From: Herbihabitans rhizosphaerae
GTDB taxonomy: Bacteria > Actinomycetota > Actinomycetes > Mycobacteriales > Pseudonocardiaceae
Assembly (NCBI RefSeq): GCF_004216555.1
Contig: NZ_SGWQ01000003.1
Location: 606,146 to 670,145, forward strand
DNA: 64,000 nt
Reading direction: 5' to 3'
The translations under genes were made by a program, and so were the position numbers. A model generated the notes under the pieces. The model was not told the DNA's origin. It did no database searches and saw only the letters and a program-made list of their open reading frames with translations. Shown here in pieces: positions 32,912 through 42,413 of this stretch. The number at the start of each line of letters is the position of its first letter. The stretch's first letter is position 1.

Positions 32912-35446
32912 GTGCGTCTTGGATCCGGGCTAGTGCGGCTTGTCGGGCTTTGTCTCCTCGCCGGTGTACTCGTCGCCGGCATGCTGTTCCCCGTCGTGGG
33001 GGCGCTGGGGGTGGTGTCCAACCGAGCCAGCGACACGATCGACAGCATCTCCGCCGACCTGATCACCACCGACGTGCCGCTGATCAGCACGGTCACCGAC
33101 AGCGGCGGCACGCCGATCGCGTACCTGTACGACCAGTACCGCATCCCGGTCACCGCCGAGCAGATCTCACCGGCCATGAAGGCCGCGCTGATCGCCGTGG
33201 AGGACCGCCGGTTCTACGAGCACCAGGGCGTGGACTGGAAGGGCACCATCCGCGCCGCGATCACCAACCAGACCTCGGGCGACACGCAGGGCGGCTCGAC
33301 GCTGACCCAGCAGTACGTGAAGAACTACCTGATCAACGTCGTGCACCGGGGCGACTCGCCGGAGAAGAGGGTCGAGCAGAAGAAGGCACAGGAGCCGACC
33401 GTCACCCGAAAGCTCAAGGAAGCGCGGATCGCCGTGCAACTGGAGCAGAAGATGTCCAAGGAGGACATCATCACGGGTTACCTCAACGTGGTGGAGTTCG
33501 CCGAGCAGGTGTACGGCGTGGGCGCGGCCGCGCAGGCGTACTTCGGCACCACGTCGGACAAGCTGACCGTGCCGCAGGGCGCGCTGCTCGCCGGCATGGT
33601 CAACAACCCGATCGCGAACAACCCGTGGAAGCACGCGCCCGAGGCGCTCAACCGCCGCAACTTCGTGATCCACCAGATGGTGCAGAACAGGGCGATCACG
33701 CCGGAGCAGGGCGACGCCTACATGAAGGAGCCGCTCGGCATCCTGCCGCAGGTGCGCAAGCCGGCCAGCTCGTGCGTCGGCGCGGGTGAGGCCTACGGGT
33801 TCTTCTGCCAGTACGTGTACGACTACCTGCAGAAGATCGGGTTCAGCAAGGACCAGATCCAGACCGGCGGGTACACGATCAAGACCACGCTGGACCGCAA
33901 GTCCAACGACGAGGCGCGCCGCGCGGTGCTGCAGGAGGTGCCGCAGAGCGTGCGCGGCATCGCCAACACCATGGCGCTCGTGCGGCCGGGCAAAGACCGG
34001 CACGAGGTCACCGCGCTCGCCGCGAACCGCAACTACGGCCTCGACGCGCGATCCGGCGAGACCACCTACGGCCTGCCCAGCGAGGTGTACTCGAACCAGT
34101 TCGGCGCCGGGTCGATCTACAAGATCTTCACCGCGGCGGCGGCGCTGGAAAAGGGCATGGGGATCAACAACCAGGTCACCGCGCCCGACTTCCACGTGTC
34201 CAACGTCTTCAAGAACGGCGCGACATCGTGTCCGTCCGCCGGACGCTACGGAGCGCGGTGGTACTGCCTGAAGAACTCGGGTTCCGGCGGCAACATGAGC
34301 CTGCAGGACGCCCTGGCGAAGTCGCCGAACACCGCGTTCGTGATCATGCTCGAGCGCGCCGGAATGATGGACCTCGCCGTCGACATGGCCAGCCGCCTCG
34401 GGCTGCGCGACACCATGGCGTCCAACAACCGCGGCCGAGCACCGGATCCCGACGCCAAGGACCAGCACGACAAGGTGGCGCAGACGGCCAACTTCAAGAG
34501 CAACGCGAACAGCCCGGGCAACCCGTCGTTCACCCTCGGCGTCTCGCCGGTGAGCACGCTGGAGCTGGCGAACGTGGCGGCGACGCTGATGAGCGAGGGC
34601 ACCTGGTGCCCACCGACCCCGCTGGCCGACGTGAAGGACCGCTACGGCAAGCCGGTCGCGATCAACGAGGAGCCGTGCGAGGAGGCGGTGTCTCCCCAAC
34701 TGGCCAACACGCTGGCCGTCGGCATGAGCAAGGACGACCTGCTCGGCGGCACCGCACACCAGGCGGCCAACAGGGCCAAGTGGACCCGTCCGATGCTCGG
34801 CAAGACCGGCACGACGAACGACAACAAGTCCGCCGGGTTCGTCGGCGCGGTGAAGCAGATGGCCGGCGCGGTCCTCACCTTCAAGGACGGGCCGCCGTGG
34901 CAGGGCGGCATCTGCGACAACCCCGGCGACGGTCCGCCCACGAACTGTTCGGAGGGCAACATCTTCGGCGGCAAGGTGCCGGCGCGCACCTGGTTCGACG
35001 CGATGACCAAGATCATGGAAGGCCAGCCCGACCTCGGGCTGCCGCCGCCCGATCCGAGATACGTGGACGGCGGCCAGGAGATCAAGGTGCCCAACGTGGT
35101 CGGCAAGAGCCAGGGCGACGCCACCAACGAGTTGAAGGCCGCCGGCTACAACGTGGTCGCCAAGGACCGCAACAGCCCGAGGAAGAAGGGCACGGTCGTG
35201 GGTCAGACCCCGCGGTCGGCGCTGCCGGGCGACACGATCACCATCCAGGTGAGCACCGGCTACGTGCCGCCGCCGTTGCCGCCACCGCCGGGCACCGTCG
35301 TCCCGCCGCCGGGTGGTCAGCCACCGCCAGGTGGCACGCCGCCACCTGGTGGCACACCCCCGCCGGGCTTCACCATCCCGGTGATACCGCCTGGCCAGGG
35401 CCCGGGCGGCAGACCCGGCAACGGCAACCCCGGCGGCCCGCCGTAG
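32912..35446 (+). CDS. ponA2: Bifunctional penicillin-binding protein, PonA2-like, with PASTA domain
   Basis: 844 residues, GTG start. One membrane anchor (~5-30), glycosyltransferase domain with VEDRRFYEHQGVDWKG and GGSTLTQQYVKNYL, transpeptidase domain with AGSIYKIFT (SxxK), AKSPNTAF (SxN) and GKTGTTND (KTG), a PASTA domain (~728-790: IKVPNVVGKSQGDATNELKA), and a Pro/Gly tail of ~55 residues with PPGGTPPPG repeats. Polymerises and cross-links peptidoglycan. Synteny with Rv3682 (ponA2). The acceptor of PASTA signals is inferred. Confidence 0.96.
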   Translation: MRLGSGLVRLVGLCLLAGVLVAGMLFPVVGALGVVSNRASDTIDSISADLITTDVPLISTVTDSGGTPIAYLYDQYRIPVTAEQISPAMKAALIAVEDRRFYEHQGVDWKGTIRAAITNQTSGDTQGGSTLTQQYVKNYLINVVHRGDSPEKRVEQKKAQEPTVTRKLKEARIAVQLEQKMSKEDIITGYLNVVEFAEQVYGVGAAAQAYFGTTSDKLTVPQGALLAGMVNNPIANNPWKHAPEALNRRNFVIHQMVQNRAITPEQGDAYMKEPLGILPQVRKPASSCVGAGEAYGFFCQYVYDYLQKIGFSKDQIQTGGYTIKTTLDRKSNDEARRAVLQEVPQSVRGIANTMALVRPGKDRHEVTALAANRNYGLDARSGETTYGLPSEVYSNQFGAGSIYKIFTAAAALEKGMGINNQVTAPDFHVSNVFKNGATSCPSAGRYGARWYCLKNSGSGGNMSLQDALAKSPNTAFVIMLERAGMMDLAVDMASRLGLRDTMASNNRGRAPDPDAKDQHDKVAQTANFKSNANSPGNPSFTLGVSPVSTLELANVAATLMSEGTWCPPTPLADVKDRYGKPVAINEEPCEEAVSPQLANTLAVGMSKDDLLGGTAHQAANRAKWTRPMLGKTGTTNDNKSAGFVGAVKQMAGAVLTFKDGPPWQGGICDNPGDGPPTNCSEGNIFGGKVPARTWFDAMTKIMEGQPDLGLPPPDPRYVDGGQEIKVPNVVGKSQGDATNELKAAGYNVVAKDRNSPRKKGTVVGQTPRSALPGDTITIQVSTGYVPPPLPPPPGTVVPPPGGQPPPGGTPPPGGTPPPGFTIPVIPPGQGPGGRPGNGNPGGPP

Positions 35447-35452
35447 GCCGGG

Positions 35453-35846
35453 CTACCCGCACGGCGTCACCTCGCGCATCCGCACGCCGGGTCGACGCCG
35501 GCTGCCTGACCACCTCGAAGTGGTAGCAGCGTTCGTCACCGGGCGTGGACGCCGCGCCAGGCCTGGCACCGAATTTCGCCGTGAACGCGACGTCGTCGGG
35601 CGGCGGCCGCAGCAGGCCCAGCCGCGTGTAGGCCTCGGACGCCCCCGTGTGGATACCTCGCGACTCTTCCGGTGGCACTGACCTCATCTGGTCCCTCACC
35701 TGGTCGAAGAAGACGACGATTCCGACGACGAGCACCGCCGCTGCCACGATCACCGACCAGAAGAACACGAGGAGACAGTCAGGTCCGGAGATCCGCAAGT
35801 CGGAGGGTCTCAGTCCCGGCGTCTGGGGTAATTCTCGCTCGGTCAC
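35453..35846 (-). pseudogene. Single-pass membrane protein, probably frameshifted near its 3' end
   Basis: From GTG 35846 the frame reads VTERELPQTPGLRPSDLRIS, then a membrane segment VFFWSVIVAAAVLVVGIVVF and an outer domain up to CYHFEVVRQPAS. After this it continues in Arg-rich nonsense and overlaps the ponA tail to 35370. Shifting by one base near 35505 gives RPGVRMREVTPCG and a stop at 35453, just outside ponA, which looks like the natural end. Either an indel mutation or a sequencing error. Family unknown; 17 bp from the divergent TenA-like gene. Confidence 0.6.
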
Positions 35847-35863
35847 ACGTAAGATCGTCGTGC

Positions 35864-36529
35864 GTGGGCAGTGATACGAGTGACGCGCGTGAACTGTTGC
35901 GATCAATTCGTGCCGAACTGGCGCCGGCGGAGAGTGACAACCGGCTCGTGCCGCTGATCGAGAGCGGTGCGGCGGACCGTGCCGTGTTCGCGGCGATCGC
36001 GGCCGAGGAGACGCACATCGTGCGCAGCGACTGGCGCAGTTGTCTCCAGCTTGCCACGCGCGCCGGGGAGCCGACCGCCCGTGCGTGGTTTTCCGGTGTG
36101 GCACAAGGGGAATCGCTCGCGCTGGGCAAGCTGCCGGCGCTCGCCCTGGCCGCCGGGATGACCGAGCAGGAGTTGGACGACTACGAGCCGCGCGCCGGGT
36201 GTCAGGCGTACCCGTCGTACTTCGCGTGGCTCGCGCTGAACGGCGAACCATGCGATGTCGTGATCGGTGTGGTGGCGAATTTCAGCGCCTGGGGCGACTA
36301 CTGCTCCAGAATCGCGATCGCCATGCGAGAGCGTTATGAATTCGACGCGGAAGCCTGCGCGTTCTTCGATTTCTTCGCCGTTCCGGTGCCCGATGTGGAG
36401 GATCAGGCCGTCGCCGCCGTGCAGGCCGGAATCGACACCGGCCGGCTCGACGAGCGCAGGGCCCGCCGGTACGGCCGGCTGTTCCAGAGCTACGAGCTGA
36501 TGTTCTGGAACACGCTGGCCGACACGTGA
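35864..36529 (+). CDS. TenA/thiaminase-II-fold protein
   Basis: 221 residues, GTG start. All-helical, heme-oxygenase-like fold: AAIAAEETHIVRSDWRSC, ARAWFSGVAQGESLALGK, PAYFAWLAL-type CQAYPSYFAWLALNGEPC and VANFSAWGDYCSRIA, FFDFFAVPVPDVE. Group members include thiaminase II and enzymes of unrelated natural-product pathways; the thiaminase cysteine cannot be placed with certainty, so no reaction is assigned. Its stop abuts the convergent transporter stop (36529/36530). Confidence 0.75.
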   Translation: MGSDTSDARELLRSIRAELAPAESDNRLVPLIESGAADRAVFAAIAAEETHIVRSDWRSCLQLATRAGEPTARAWFSGVAQGESLALGKLPALALAAGMTEQELDDYEPRAGCQAYPSYFAWLALNGEPCDVVIGVVANFSAWGDYCSRIAIAMRERYEFDAEACAFFDFFAVPVPDVEDQAVAAVQAGIDTGRLDERRARRYGRLFQSYELMFWNTLADT

Positions 36530-37783
36530 TCACACGTACCGGTCACGCCCGGCGATCGCGCCGAAGATCATCTGCACCACGAGCACGCCGAACAGCATCA
36601 TCAGCGGCACCGTCCACCCGCCGCTGGCCTCGTGCAGCAGGCCGAACACGAACGGCCCGACCGCGGCGAGCAGGTAGCCGAAGCCCTGCGCCATGCCGGA
36701 CAGCGCCGCGGTGTCCTCCGCCGTGCGCGCCCGCAGCGCGATCACGGTCAGCACGAGCGAGAACACGCTCATCCCCAGGCCGATGAAGATCGACCACAGC
36801 AGCGGCGACCACGACGGCGCGGCGATCAGCCCGAGCAACCCGCTGAGCCCGAACACGCCAAGCCCGACGATCCAGCGGCTCTGTCCGCCCTGGCGCGCCG
36901 CCAGCGCCGGCACCACCAGGCTGATCGGCACCGCGATCACCGACACCAGCCCGAGCAGCAGCCCGGCGCCGGCCCTGGTCACGCCGGCGTCCATCAGCAC
37001 CTGCGGCAGCCAGCCCATCACCACGTACGCGAGCAGCGCCTGCAACCCGAAGAACGCGGTGACCGCCCAGGCCAGCGGGCTGCGCAACAGCGAACGACCG
37101 GGCCGTTCCGGCTGCTCGGCCCGCTCCGCGCCGGCCGGCCGCCGGGTGGCGAACACCCAGACGACGAGCGCGACCAGCGCCAGCACCGCCCACGCGCCGA
37201 GCGCCTGCCGCCAGCCACCCAGCGCGTCGTCCAGCGGCGGCGTGAACGTCGACCCGAGCGCGCCGCCGCCCTGCAACGCGGCCGTGTACACGCCGGTCAT
37301 CAGGCCGACCCTGGCCGGGAAGGACGACTTCACCACGACCGGAACCAGCACGTTGGCCAGCGCGATCCCGGCGGTGGCGGCGAGCGTTCCGCCGAGCACG
37401 ACCAGCGGACCGTCCAGCACGCGTAGCACCAGCCCGCCGCTGAGCACGGCGAGCGCCAGCCCGATCGCGGTGGTCTGTCCGATCCGCCGCGCGAGCACGG
37501 GCGCGGCGAGACCGGCGACGGCGAAGCACAGGCCGGGGATCGTGGTCAGCACGGCGGCCCAGCTCGTCGAGGCGTCGAGTGAGTCGCGCGCCTTGTCCAG
37601 CAGCGCGCCGACGCTGGTGATCGCCGGACGCAGGTTCACCGCGGTGAGCACCACGGCGACGGCCAGCAGCGTGCCGCCCGTGACGGCGGAGACACGGCCG
37701 CCGATGTCCTCCGTAGCGCCGTCCAGCTCAAGTTCGAGACCATGACTGAGAGAGCGTTCGGAGACAGCCGCTGAATCTCTCAT
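36530..37783 (-). CDS. CynX/NimT-type MFS transporter
   Basis: 417 residues with 12 membrane segments after a ~30-residue cytoplasmic start. The opening helix AVVLTAVNLRPAITSVGALL is characteristic of the CynX/NimT (cyanate, 2-nitroimidazole) branch. Central loop RRPAGAERAEQPERPGRS. The substrate is not known. Divergent from a FadR-type regulator, a pairing common in actinobacteria, so it is probably its target. Confidence 0.9.
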   Translation of the reverse strand: MRDSAAVSERSLSHGLELELDGATEDIGGRVSAVTGGTLLAVAVVLTAVNLRPAITSVGALLDKARDSLDASTSWAAVLTTIPGLCFAVAGLAAPVLARRIGQTTAIGLALAVLSGGLVLRVLDGPLVVLGGTLAATAGIALANVLVPVVVKSSFPARVGLMTGVYTAALQGGGALGSTFTPPLDDALGGWRQALGAWAVLALVALVVWVFATRRPAGAERAEQPERPGRSLLRSPLAWAVTAFFGLQALLAYVVMGWLPQVLMDAGVTRAGAGLLLGLVSVIAVPISLVVPALAARQGGQSRWIVGLGVFGLSGLLGLIAAPSWSPLLWSIFIGLGMSVFSLVLTVIALRARTAEDTAALSGMAQGFGYLLAAVGPFVFGLLHEASGGWTVPLMMLFGVLVVQMIFGAIAGRDRYV

Positions 37784-37830
37784 GTTTGTACTGTGTCATA
37801 CGTAGGATGATTGGATGAAGGGATCTATCC

Positions 37831-38511
37831 GTGCCGTTGGCCACAACGCGCCGTGCTGGGCTCGTCGAGCAGGTGATCGAGCAGGTGAGATCGGCGATCA
37901 CCACCGGTGAATGGGCGCTCGGGGAGCGCATCCCGACCGAGGCGGAGCTGGCCACCACGCTCGGCGTCGGCCGCAACACCGTCCGGGAGGCCGTGCGCGC
38001 GCTCGCCCACAGCGGCCTGCTCGAGGTCCGCCAGGGCGACGGCACCTACGTCACGGCGACCAGCGAGGTATCCGGGGCCGTGCGCAGCCTGTGCGGGTCC
38101 GAACTGCGCGAGGCGCTGCAGGTTCGCCGCGCGCTCGAGGTCGAGGCGGCCCGGCTGGCGGCGGTCGCGCGCACCGACGCCGAACTGCGCCAGGTGACCG
38201 AACTGCTCACCAGGCGCGACGCGGCCGGGCACGCCAGGAAGTTCGAGGAGTTCGTGCGCGCCGACGCCGAGTTCCACCTGGCCGTGGTGCGCGCCGGCCA
38301 CAACGAGCTGCTCACCGAGCTGTACCGCGGCATCTCCGAGGTGGTAGCCGGAAGCGTGGCCGCGACCTCGGAGAAGGACATCGCCGAGGGCACGGTCGTC
38401 GAGCACGTCGGCCACGGCGGACTCGTCGAGGCGATCGCCGCGCGGGATCCCGATCGCGCCGCCGCCGAGGCCGCTGGATTCCTCGACGAACTGCTGCACG
38501 AGCACGGGTGA
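37831..38511 (+). CDS. GntR-family regulator, FadR subfamily
   Basis: 226 residues, GTG start. Winged HTH at ~10-75 (GERIPTEAELATTLGVGRNT, VREAVRALAHSGLLEVRQGD) and a helical FCD ligand domain (ALEVEAARLAA, EFHLAVVRAGHNELL, EHVGHGGLVEAIAARD) whose histidines bind a metal in related proteins. The 47-bp gap to the transporter contains TGTCATACGTAGGATGATTG, where an operator is expected. Confidence 0.9.
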   Translation: MPLATTRRAGLVEQVIEQVRSAITTGEWALGERIPTEAELATTLGVGRNTVREAVRALAHSGLLEVRQGDGTYVTATSEVSGAVRSLCGSELREALQVRRALEVEAARLAAVARTDAELRQVTELLTRRDAAGHARKFEEFVRADAEFHLAVVRAGHNELLTELYRGISEVVAGSVAATSEKDIAEGTVVEHVGHGGLVEAIAARDPDRAAAEAAGFLDELLHEHG

Positions 38512-38542
38512 GGTCCCGGGCCACCCGTGCCAAACTGGCGCG

Positions 38543-39049
38543 GTGACAGAGGAAACACCCGCGGTGGTCCCACCGCGGCGAGGCCTGCCGTGGTGGGTAT
38601 TCGCCGTCGCCCTGGTGCTCGCCGCCGGTGTCGGCTTCGGCATCGGCGCGCTCATCTGGGCCGGCGACCCCGAGACGATGGCCGAGCCGTACCAGCCGGA
38701 CGGATTCGTCCGGCTCTCACCGGCGGACTACGACCGGTGCATCCGCGGTGTCACCGTCCACTTCGACGGCGCCGACACCGACGATCGGATGCGCGCGGCG
38801 GCGACCCGCCTGGGCGAAGACCCCCGCTTCGAGAGCGTCAAACCCCGCACCCGCGCCGAGTCGTGGGAGGAGTTCAAGCGGATCTTCGCCAACCAGCCGG
38901 ACCTGCTGAAAACGGCCCGGCCCGAGTCGCTGCCCGCGTCGGTCCTGCTGGTCGTGCGCGAGAACACGACCTCCAAGCAGGTCGAGCCGCAGCTGCGGGC
39001 CGAGTTCCCGGACAGCAAGGTCGTCACCCAGGACATGTGCCCGCGCTAG
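38543..39049 (+). CDS. Membrane-anchored protein with FtsX-extracellular-domain-like fold
   Basis: 168 residues, GTG start. One membrane helix (WWVFAVALVLAAGVGFGIGA), then an external domain: VTVHFDGADTDDRMRAAATR, DPRFESVKPRTRAESWEEFK, and NQPDLLKTARPESLPASVLL, which follow the strand-helix order of the FtsX extracellular domain (..V..V..v.reea...f...f.dqpel.......plPaS). The permease helices of FtsX are missing, so this is an isolated copy. It might interact with a cell-wall hydrolase. Two cysteines. Stop overlaps the convergent YqeY stop through CTAG. Confidence 0.65.
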   Translation: MTEETPAVVPPRRGLPWWVFAVALVLAAGVGFGIGALIWAGDPETMAEPYQPDGFVRLSPADYDRCIRGVTVHFDGADTDDRMRAAATRLGEDPRFESVKPRTRAESWEEFKRIFANQPDLLKTARPESLPASVLLVVRENTTSKQVEPQLRAEFPDSKVVTQDMCPR

Positions 39050-39516
39050 CTCGTCAAGCGGGCCTTCACCACGCCGGCCACCCGACCGCCCTCGGCCCGT
39101 CCGGCCACCTTCGCGTTGGCGATCTTCATGACCTGACCCATCTGTTTCGGCCCCGGCCGCTCACCGGTCTGCTCGGCGACCTCGGCCACCGCGGCGTCCA
39201 CGATCTCGCCGAGCGCCGCGTCGTCCAACTGCGCCGGCAGGTACGCGGACAGCACCTCCGACTCGGCGCGCTCGGTGGCGGCCTGCTCCGCGCGGCCGGC
39301 ACCGTCGAACGCCTCGGCGGCCTCCTTGCGCTTCTTCACCTCGCGGGTGAGCACCTTCATGATCTCGTCGTCACCCAGCTCGCGCGCGACCTTCCCGGCC
39401 ACCTCCTCGGTGCGCACGGCGGCGATCGCCATCCGCAACGCGCCGAGTGTCACCTGGTCGCGCTTCTTCAACGCGGCGGTCATGTCGGCCTGCAGTCGTG
39501 CCTTCAAATCGGACAT
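39046..39516 (-). CDS. GatB/YqeY-domain protein
   Basis: 156 residues from ATG: MSDLKARLQADMTAALKKRD, LGALRMAIAAVRTEEV, YLPAQLDDAALGEIV and GQVMKIANAKVAGRAEGGRV, the YqeY family related to the tail of the amidotransferase subunit GatB. Suggested to bind tRNA; physiological role unclear. Confidence 0.95.
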   Translation of the reverse strand: MSDLKARLQADMTAALKKRDQVTLGALRMAIAAVRTEEVAGKVARELGDDEIMKVLTREVKKRKEAAEAFDGAGRAEQAATERAESEVLSAYLPAQLDDAALGEIVDAAVAEVAEQTGERPGPKQMGQVMKIANAKVAGRAEGGRVAGVVKARLTS

Positions 39517-39591
39517 GTGGTGAACATTACCCTCCGCTACAAGCCGATAACGGATCTGTGTCACTGCGTAGTTACGGCATACCCTCGTAGT

Positions 39592-40557
39592 GTGACCAGT
39601 GTGGGACAGACCGTACGTCGAATCGCTCTCAGCGGCACCGCGATGGGTGCCGCCGCCGTCGCCTACGCAGCGGGCATCGAGCGCAGACGGTGGACGCTGC
39701 GCGAAGCCAGCCTCCCCGTGCTGCCCGCCGGTGCCCGGCCGCTGCGCATCCTCCACCTGTCCGACCTGCACATGATGCCTGGTCAGCAGTCCAAGCAGCG
39801 CTGGGTCGCCGAGCTGGACCGGCTCGACCCGGACCTCGTGGTCAACACCGGGGACAACCTCGCGCACCGCAGCGCCGTGCCCTCCGTGCTGCGCGCGCTC
39901 GGCCCGCTGCTCAACCGGCCCGGCGTGTTCGTGTTCGGCAGCAACGACTACTACGCGCCCAAGCCGAAGAACCCGGCGCGCTACCTGTTCCCCAGCGAGA
40001 AGCGCATCCACGGCGTGCCGCTGCCCTGGCGGGACCTGCGCGCGGCCATGATCGAGCGCGGCTGGCACGACCTGACGCACGTTCGGCGGCTGCTCACCAT
40101 CGACGGGCAGAACGTCGCCATCGCCGGCATCGACGACCCGCACCTGCGGCGCGACCGGTACTCCGACATCGCCGGCAAGCCCGACCGCTCGGCGACCCTG
40201 CGGCTGGGCCTCACCCACTCGCCGGAGCCGCGCGTGCTGGACGCGTTCGCCCAGGACGGCTACGACCTCGTGCTGGCCGGCCACACCCACGGCGGACAAC
40301 TGCGCGTGCCGGGCTACGGGGCGCTGGTGACCAACTGCGACCTGGACCGCTCGCGGGCCCGCGGCGCGTCCCGGTGGGGTGCGGACATGTGGCTGCACGT
40401 GTCCGCCGGACTCGGCACTTCTCCTTACGCCCCAGTGCGATTCGCGTGCCCACCGGAGGCCAGTCTGCTCACCCTCGTGCCACGCGAGACACCGCTGTCC
40501 GACCTGCACAACGGCCGACGCCGTGCCCGATTCGGAGCCAGCGCGCACGTCCGCTAG
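39592..40557 (+). CDS. Membrane-associated metallophosphoesterase
   Basis: 321 residues from GTG 39592. An N-terminal hydrophobic stretch (IALSGTAMGAAAVAYAAG) then a calcineurin-like phosphoesterase: LRILHLSDLHMMPGQ, LVVNTGDNLAH, VFGSNDYYAP, LTHSPEPR and LAGHTHGGQLRVP. GSND replaces the usual GNHD, which is typical of a subgroup including Rv3683. Probably a two-metal phosphodiesterase; substrate unknown. Confidence 0.93.
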   Translation: MTSVGQTVRRIALSGTAMGAAAVAYAAGIERRRWTLREASLPVLPAGARPLRILHLSDLHMMPGQQSKQRWVAELDRLDPDLVVNTGDNLAHRSAVPSVLRALGPLLNRPGVFVFGSNDYYAPKPKNPARYLFPSEKRIHGVPLPWRDLRAAMIERGWHDLTHVRRLLTIDGQNVAIAGIDDPHLRRDRYSDIAGKPDRSATLRLGLTHSPEPRVLDAFAQDGYDLVLAGHTHGGQLRVPGYGALVTNCDLDRSRARGASRWGADMWLHVSAGLGTSPYAPVRFACPPEASLLTLVPRETPLSDLHNGRRRARFGASAHVR

Positions 40558-40594
40558 ACTCTCCCGCGGTCACCGAGAACGATCGGTGCACCAC

Positions 40595-40668
<74 letters not shown>

Positions 40669-40675
40669 CGGGCTC

Positions 40676-40720
40676 GGGCGACGTGTGTCTGCGGAAAGCG
40701 CAGACCGCGTCGCCCTTCAT
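40676..40720 (+). terminator. tRNA terminator hairpin
   Basis: GGGCGACG (40676) pairs with CGTCGCCC (40708) and inside it GTCTGCG pairs with CGCAGAC around GAAAG, followed by TTCATT. A strong factor-independent terminator. Confidence 0.9.
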
Positions 40721-40725
40721 TATTC

Positions 40726-40746
40726 CCGGGGGGCCGAGCCCCCCGG
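40726..40746. repeat. G-run/C-run hairpin element
   Basis: CCGGGGGG-CCGAG-CCCCCCGG followed by ACCCCC. This element is common after tRNA and other genes in actinomycete genomes; likely a second terminator or RNA-processing stop. Confidence 0.7.
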
Positions 40747-40818
40747 ACCCCCACGTTCCTACCGGGTCACCAACCAGCGTGGTGCGTCCTATTCGCCCTA
40801 TTCGGGCGCGGGGCGCCC

Positions 40819-42369
40819 TCATGGGCGCCACATTGTTTCGAGGGTGCGGGCGAGTCGGCGTTTCCATTGTTCGCCTTCGCCGGTGATTGTGGGGTATTCG
40901 GTGCGGAAGTTTTCCCAGTCGACGTCCCAGGCGAGGACGGATTCGTGGCCGAAACCGTCGGCTTCGGCGCCGAGTTCGGGGCGGAGGAGGTCGACAACGA
41001 TGCTACGGGAAATCGTGGTGTGTTCGGCGAGTAGGACGGCGTCGTAGAGGTCCTTGCCTTGCGGATACATGTCGGTTTCGAGCCAGAGCAGTTTCCAGGC
41101 GAGCGACAGGGCGGGAGTGGCGGCGAGCATGGTGTCGGAAATGCCGGGCACGGTGATCGGCTCGGGTGGAATGGGGAGGAATTCGTTGAAGACGAAATCG
41201 AGTTGTACCGCTCCGTCCGGATCGCCGGTGAACGGGAACACCAGGCGGCGGCCGTCGGCGCGTTCGTAGGTCCAGATGTCCTCGACCTTCACCTCGTCGG
41301 GACGCAGGCCGGCGGGATTGGCGCGCACCGCGGCGACGATTCCGTCGAGCATCGCGGCCGACTCCGGGGCGTGGATGTGGCGGGAGAACGGCAACACCAC
41401 GAAGTCCAGGTCGCCGGGCTCGCGCGCCGCGTCGCCGAACCAGGAGCGCATCGTCACGCTTCCGCGCAGCACCAACGAGTTCGCCCACTCCGACGCGACG
41501 ATAATGGACAGCACATGTGTCATCGCGGCACGGCGGGCGGCCAGCCACCGGCGGCCGGCATCGGCATCGGCGAACACCGGCTCGCCGGCCCGGAAAGCGT
41601 TCATGAACTGCTTCAACGCCGGATCGAAGGCCGCGCGCTGAGCCACGTCGTCACCGTACACCGGCTGATATGTCGACGGATAACCCTGGCGACCGGCCGG
41701 CACGATTCCCGTCTGGTTCTCGCCCACGGCGGTGGCCGATCGCGGCGGGTCGATCCACCCGTCGTCCAGCCACAGGTGATCGTCGTGCACGACGTATTCC
41801 TGTTCGAATTCCAGAATCTCGTGGCCGGCGTCGCGCAATGCCGACAGCAGCGCGTCGAGCCGCGATGTCGCCTCGGGCAACGGGACACCGAAACAGCGTT
41901 GCGTGACGAACCGCTCGTCGCGCCCGTCCGATCGCTTTCGGCGCGCGTTGCGGGACGGCCGCGCGCCATGCGGGACCACCAGATCGGTCAACGCCAGAAT
42001 GCGATCCAGCTCGGCGTCCGGCAGCAGCAGCTTCACGTGGTGCTCGAAATACCGGCCGCGCGGTTCCGCGATCACCGCCTCTGGTGTCTCCGGCACGCCG
42101 GGGTTCCACGGCGCCGCCTCGATCTTGATCCGGTTCACCGACACGCCGTCGGCCCGCATCGCCGTCCGCAACGCCTCCGCGGCGGAGATCTGCTCGGCGA
42201 GCGTGCCGCTCCCGGTACGGCTCAGCATCGGCTGCGACGGCAACCGGCCGCGGTCCAGCACGATGTGCGTGAGCTTCAACCCGTACCTGTCCGCGAGCGC
42301 GTCCAGCGACACGTCGCGCCGCGCTGAGACAGTCAGGTGAATATCGAAGTCACCGGAGTGTTCTGGCAT
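40819..42369 (-). CDS. Large protein with C-terminal AbiEii/MenT-type nucleotidyltransferase domain
   Basis: 516 residues from ATG 42369. The C-terminal ~270 residues form an AbiEii-like nucleotidyltransferase: LVLRGSVTMRSWFGDAAREP then GDLDFVVLPF (hG[GS]..DhD of the pol-beta superfamily), VQLDFVFNEFLP (third carboxylate), SLAWKLLWL and GKDLYDAVLL, all intact. The N-terminal ~210 residues are unfamiliar; they contain FDIHLTVSA and EHHVKLLLP, which resemble the two HxT/S strands of 2H phosphoesterases, the second degenerate. No antitoxin-like partner is visible. It ends 150 bp after a tRNA, and the 3' part has lower G+C than its neighbours, suggesting acquisition. Confidence 0.75.
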   Translation of the reverse strand: MPEHSGDFDIHLTVSARRDVSLDALADRYGLKLTHIVLDRGRLPSQPMLSRTGSGTLAEQISAAEALRTAMRADGVSVNRIKIEAAPWNPGVPETPEAVIAEPRGRYFEHHVKLLLPDAELDRILALTDLVVPHGARPSRNARRKRSDGRDERFVTQRCFGVPLPEATSRLDALLSALRDAGHEILEFEQEYVVHDDHLWLDDGWIDPPRSATAVGENQTGIVPAGRQGYPSTYQPVYGDDVAQRAAFDPALKQFMNAFRAGEPVFADADAGRRWLAARRAAMTHVLSIIVASEWANSLVLRGSVTMRSWFGDAAREPGDLDFVVLPFSRHIHAPESAAMLDGIVAAVRANPAGLRPDEVKVEDIWTYERADGRRLVFPFTGDPDGAVQLDFVFNEFLPIPPEPITVPGISDTMLAATPALSLAWKLLWLETDMYPQGKDLYDAVLLAEHTTISRSIVVDLLRPELGAEADGFGHESVLAWDVDWENFRTEYPTITGEGEQWKRRLARTLETMWRP

Positions 42370-42413
42370 GTCACGGACTGTGCCACAGCCGATCGCCATG
42401 GCAGGCTTGAACC

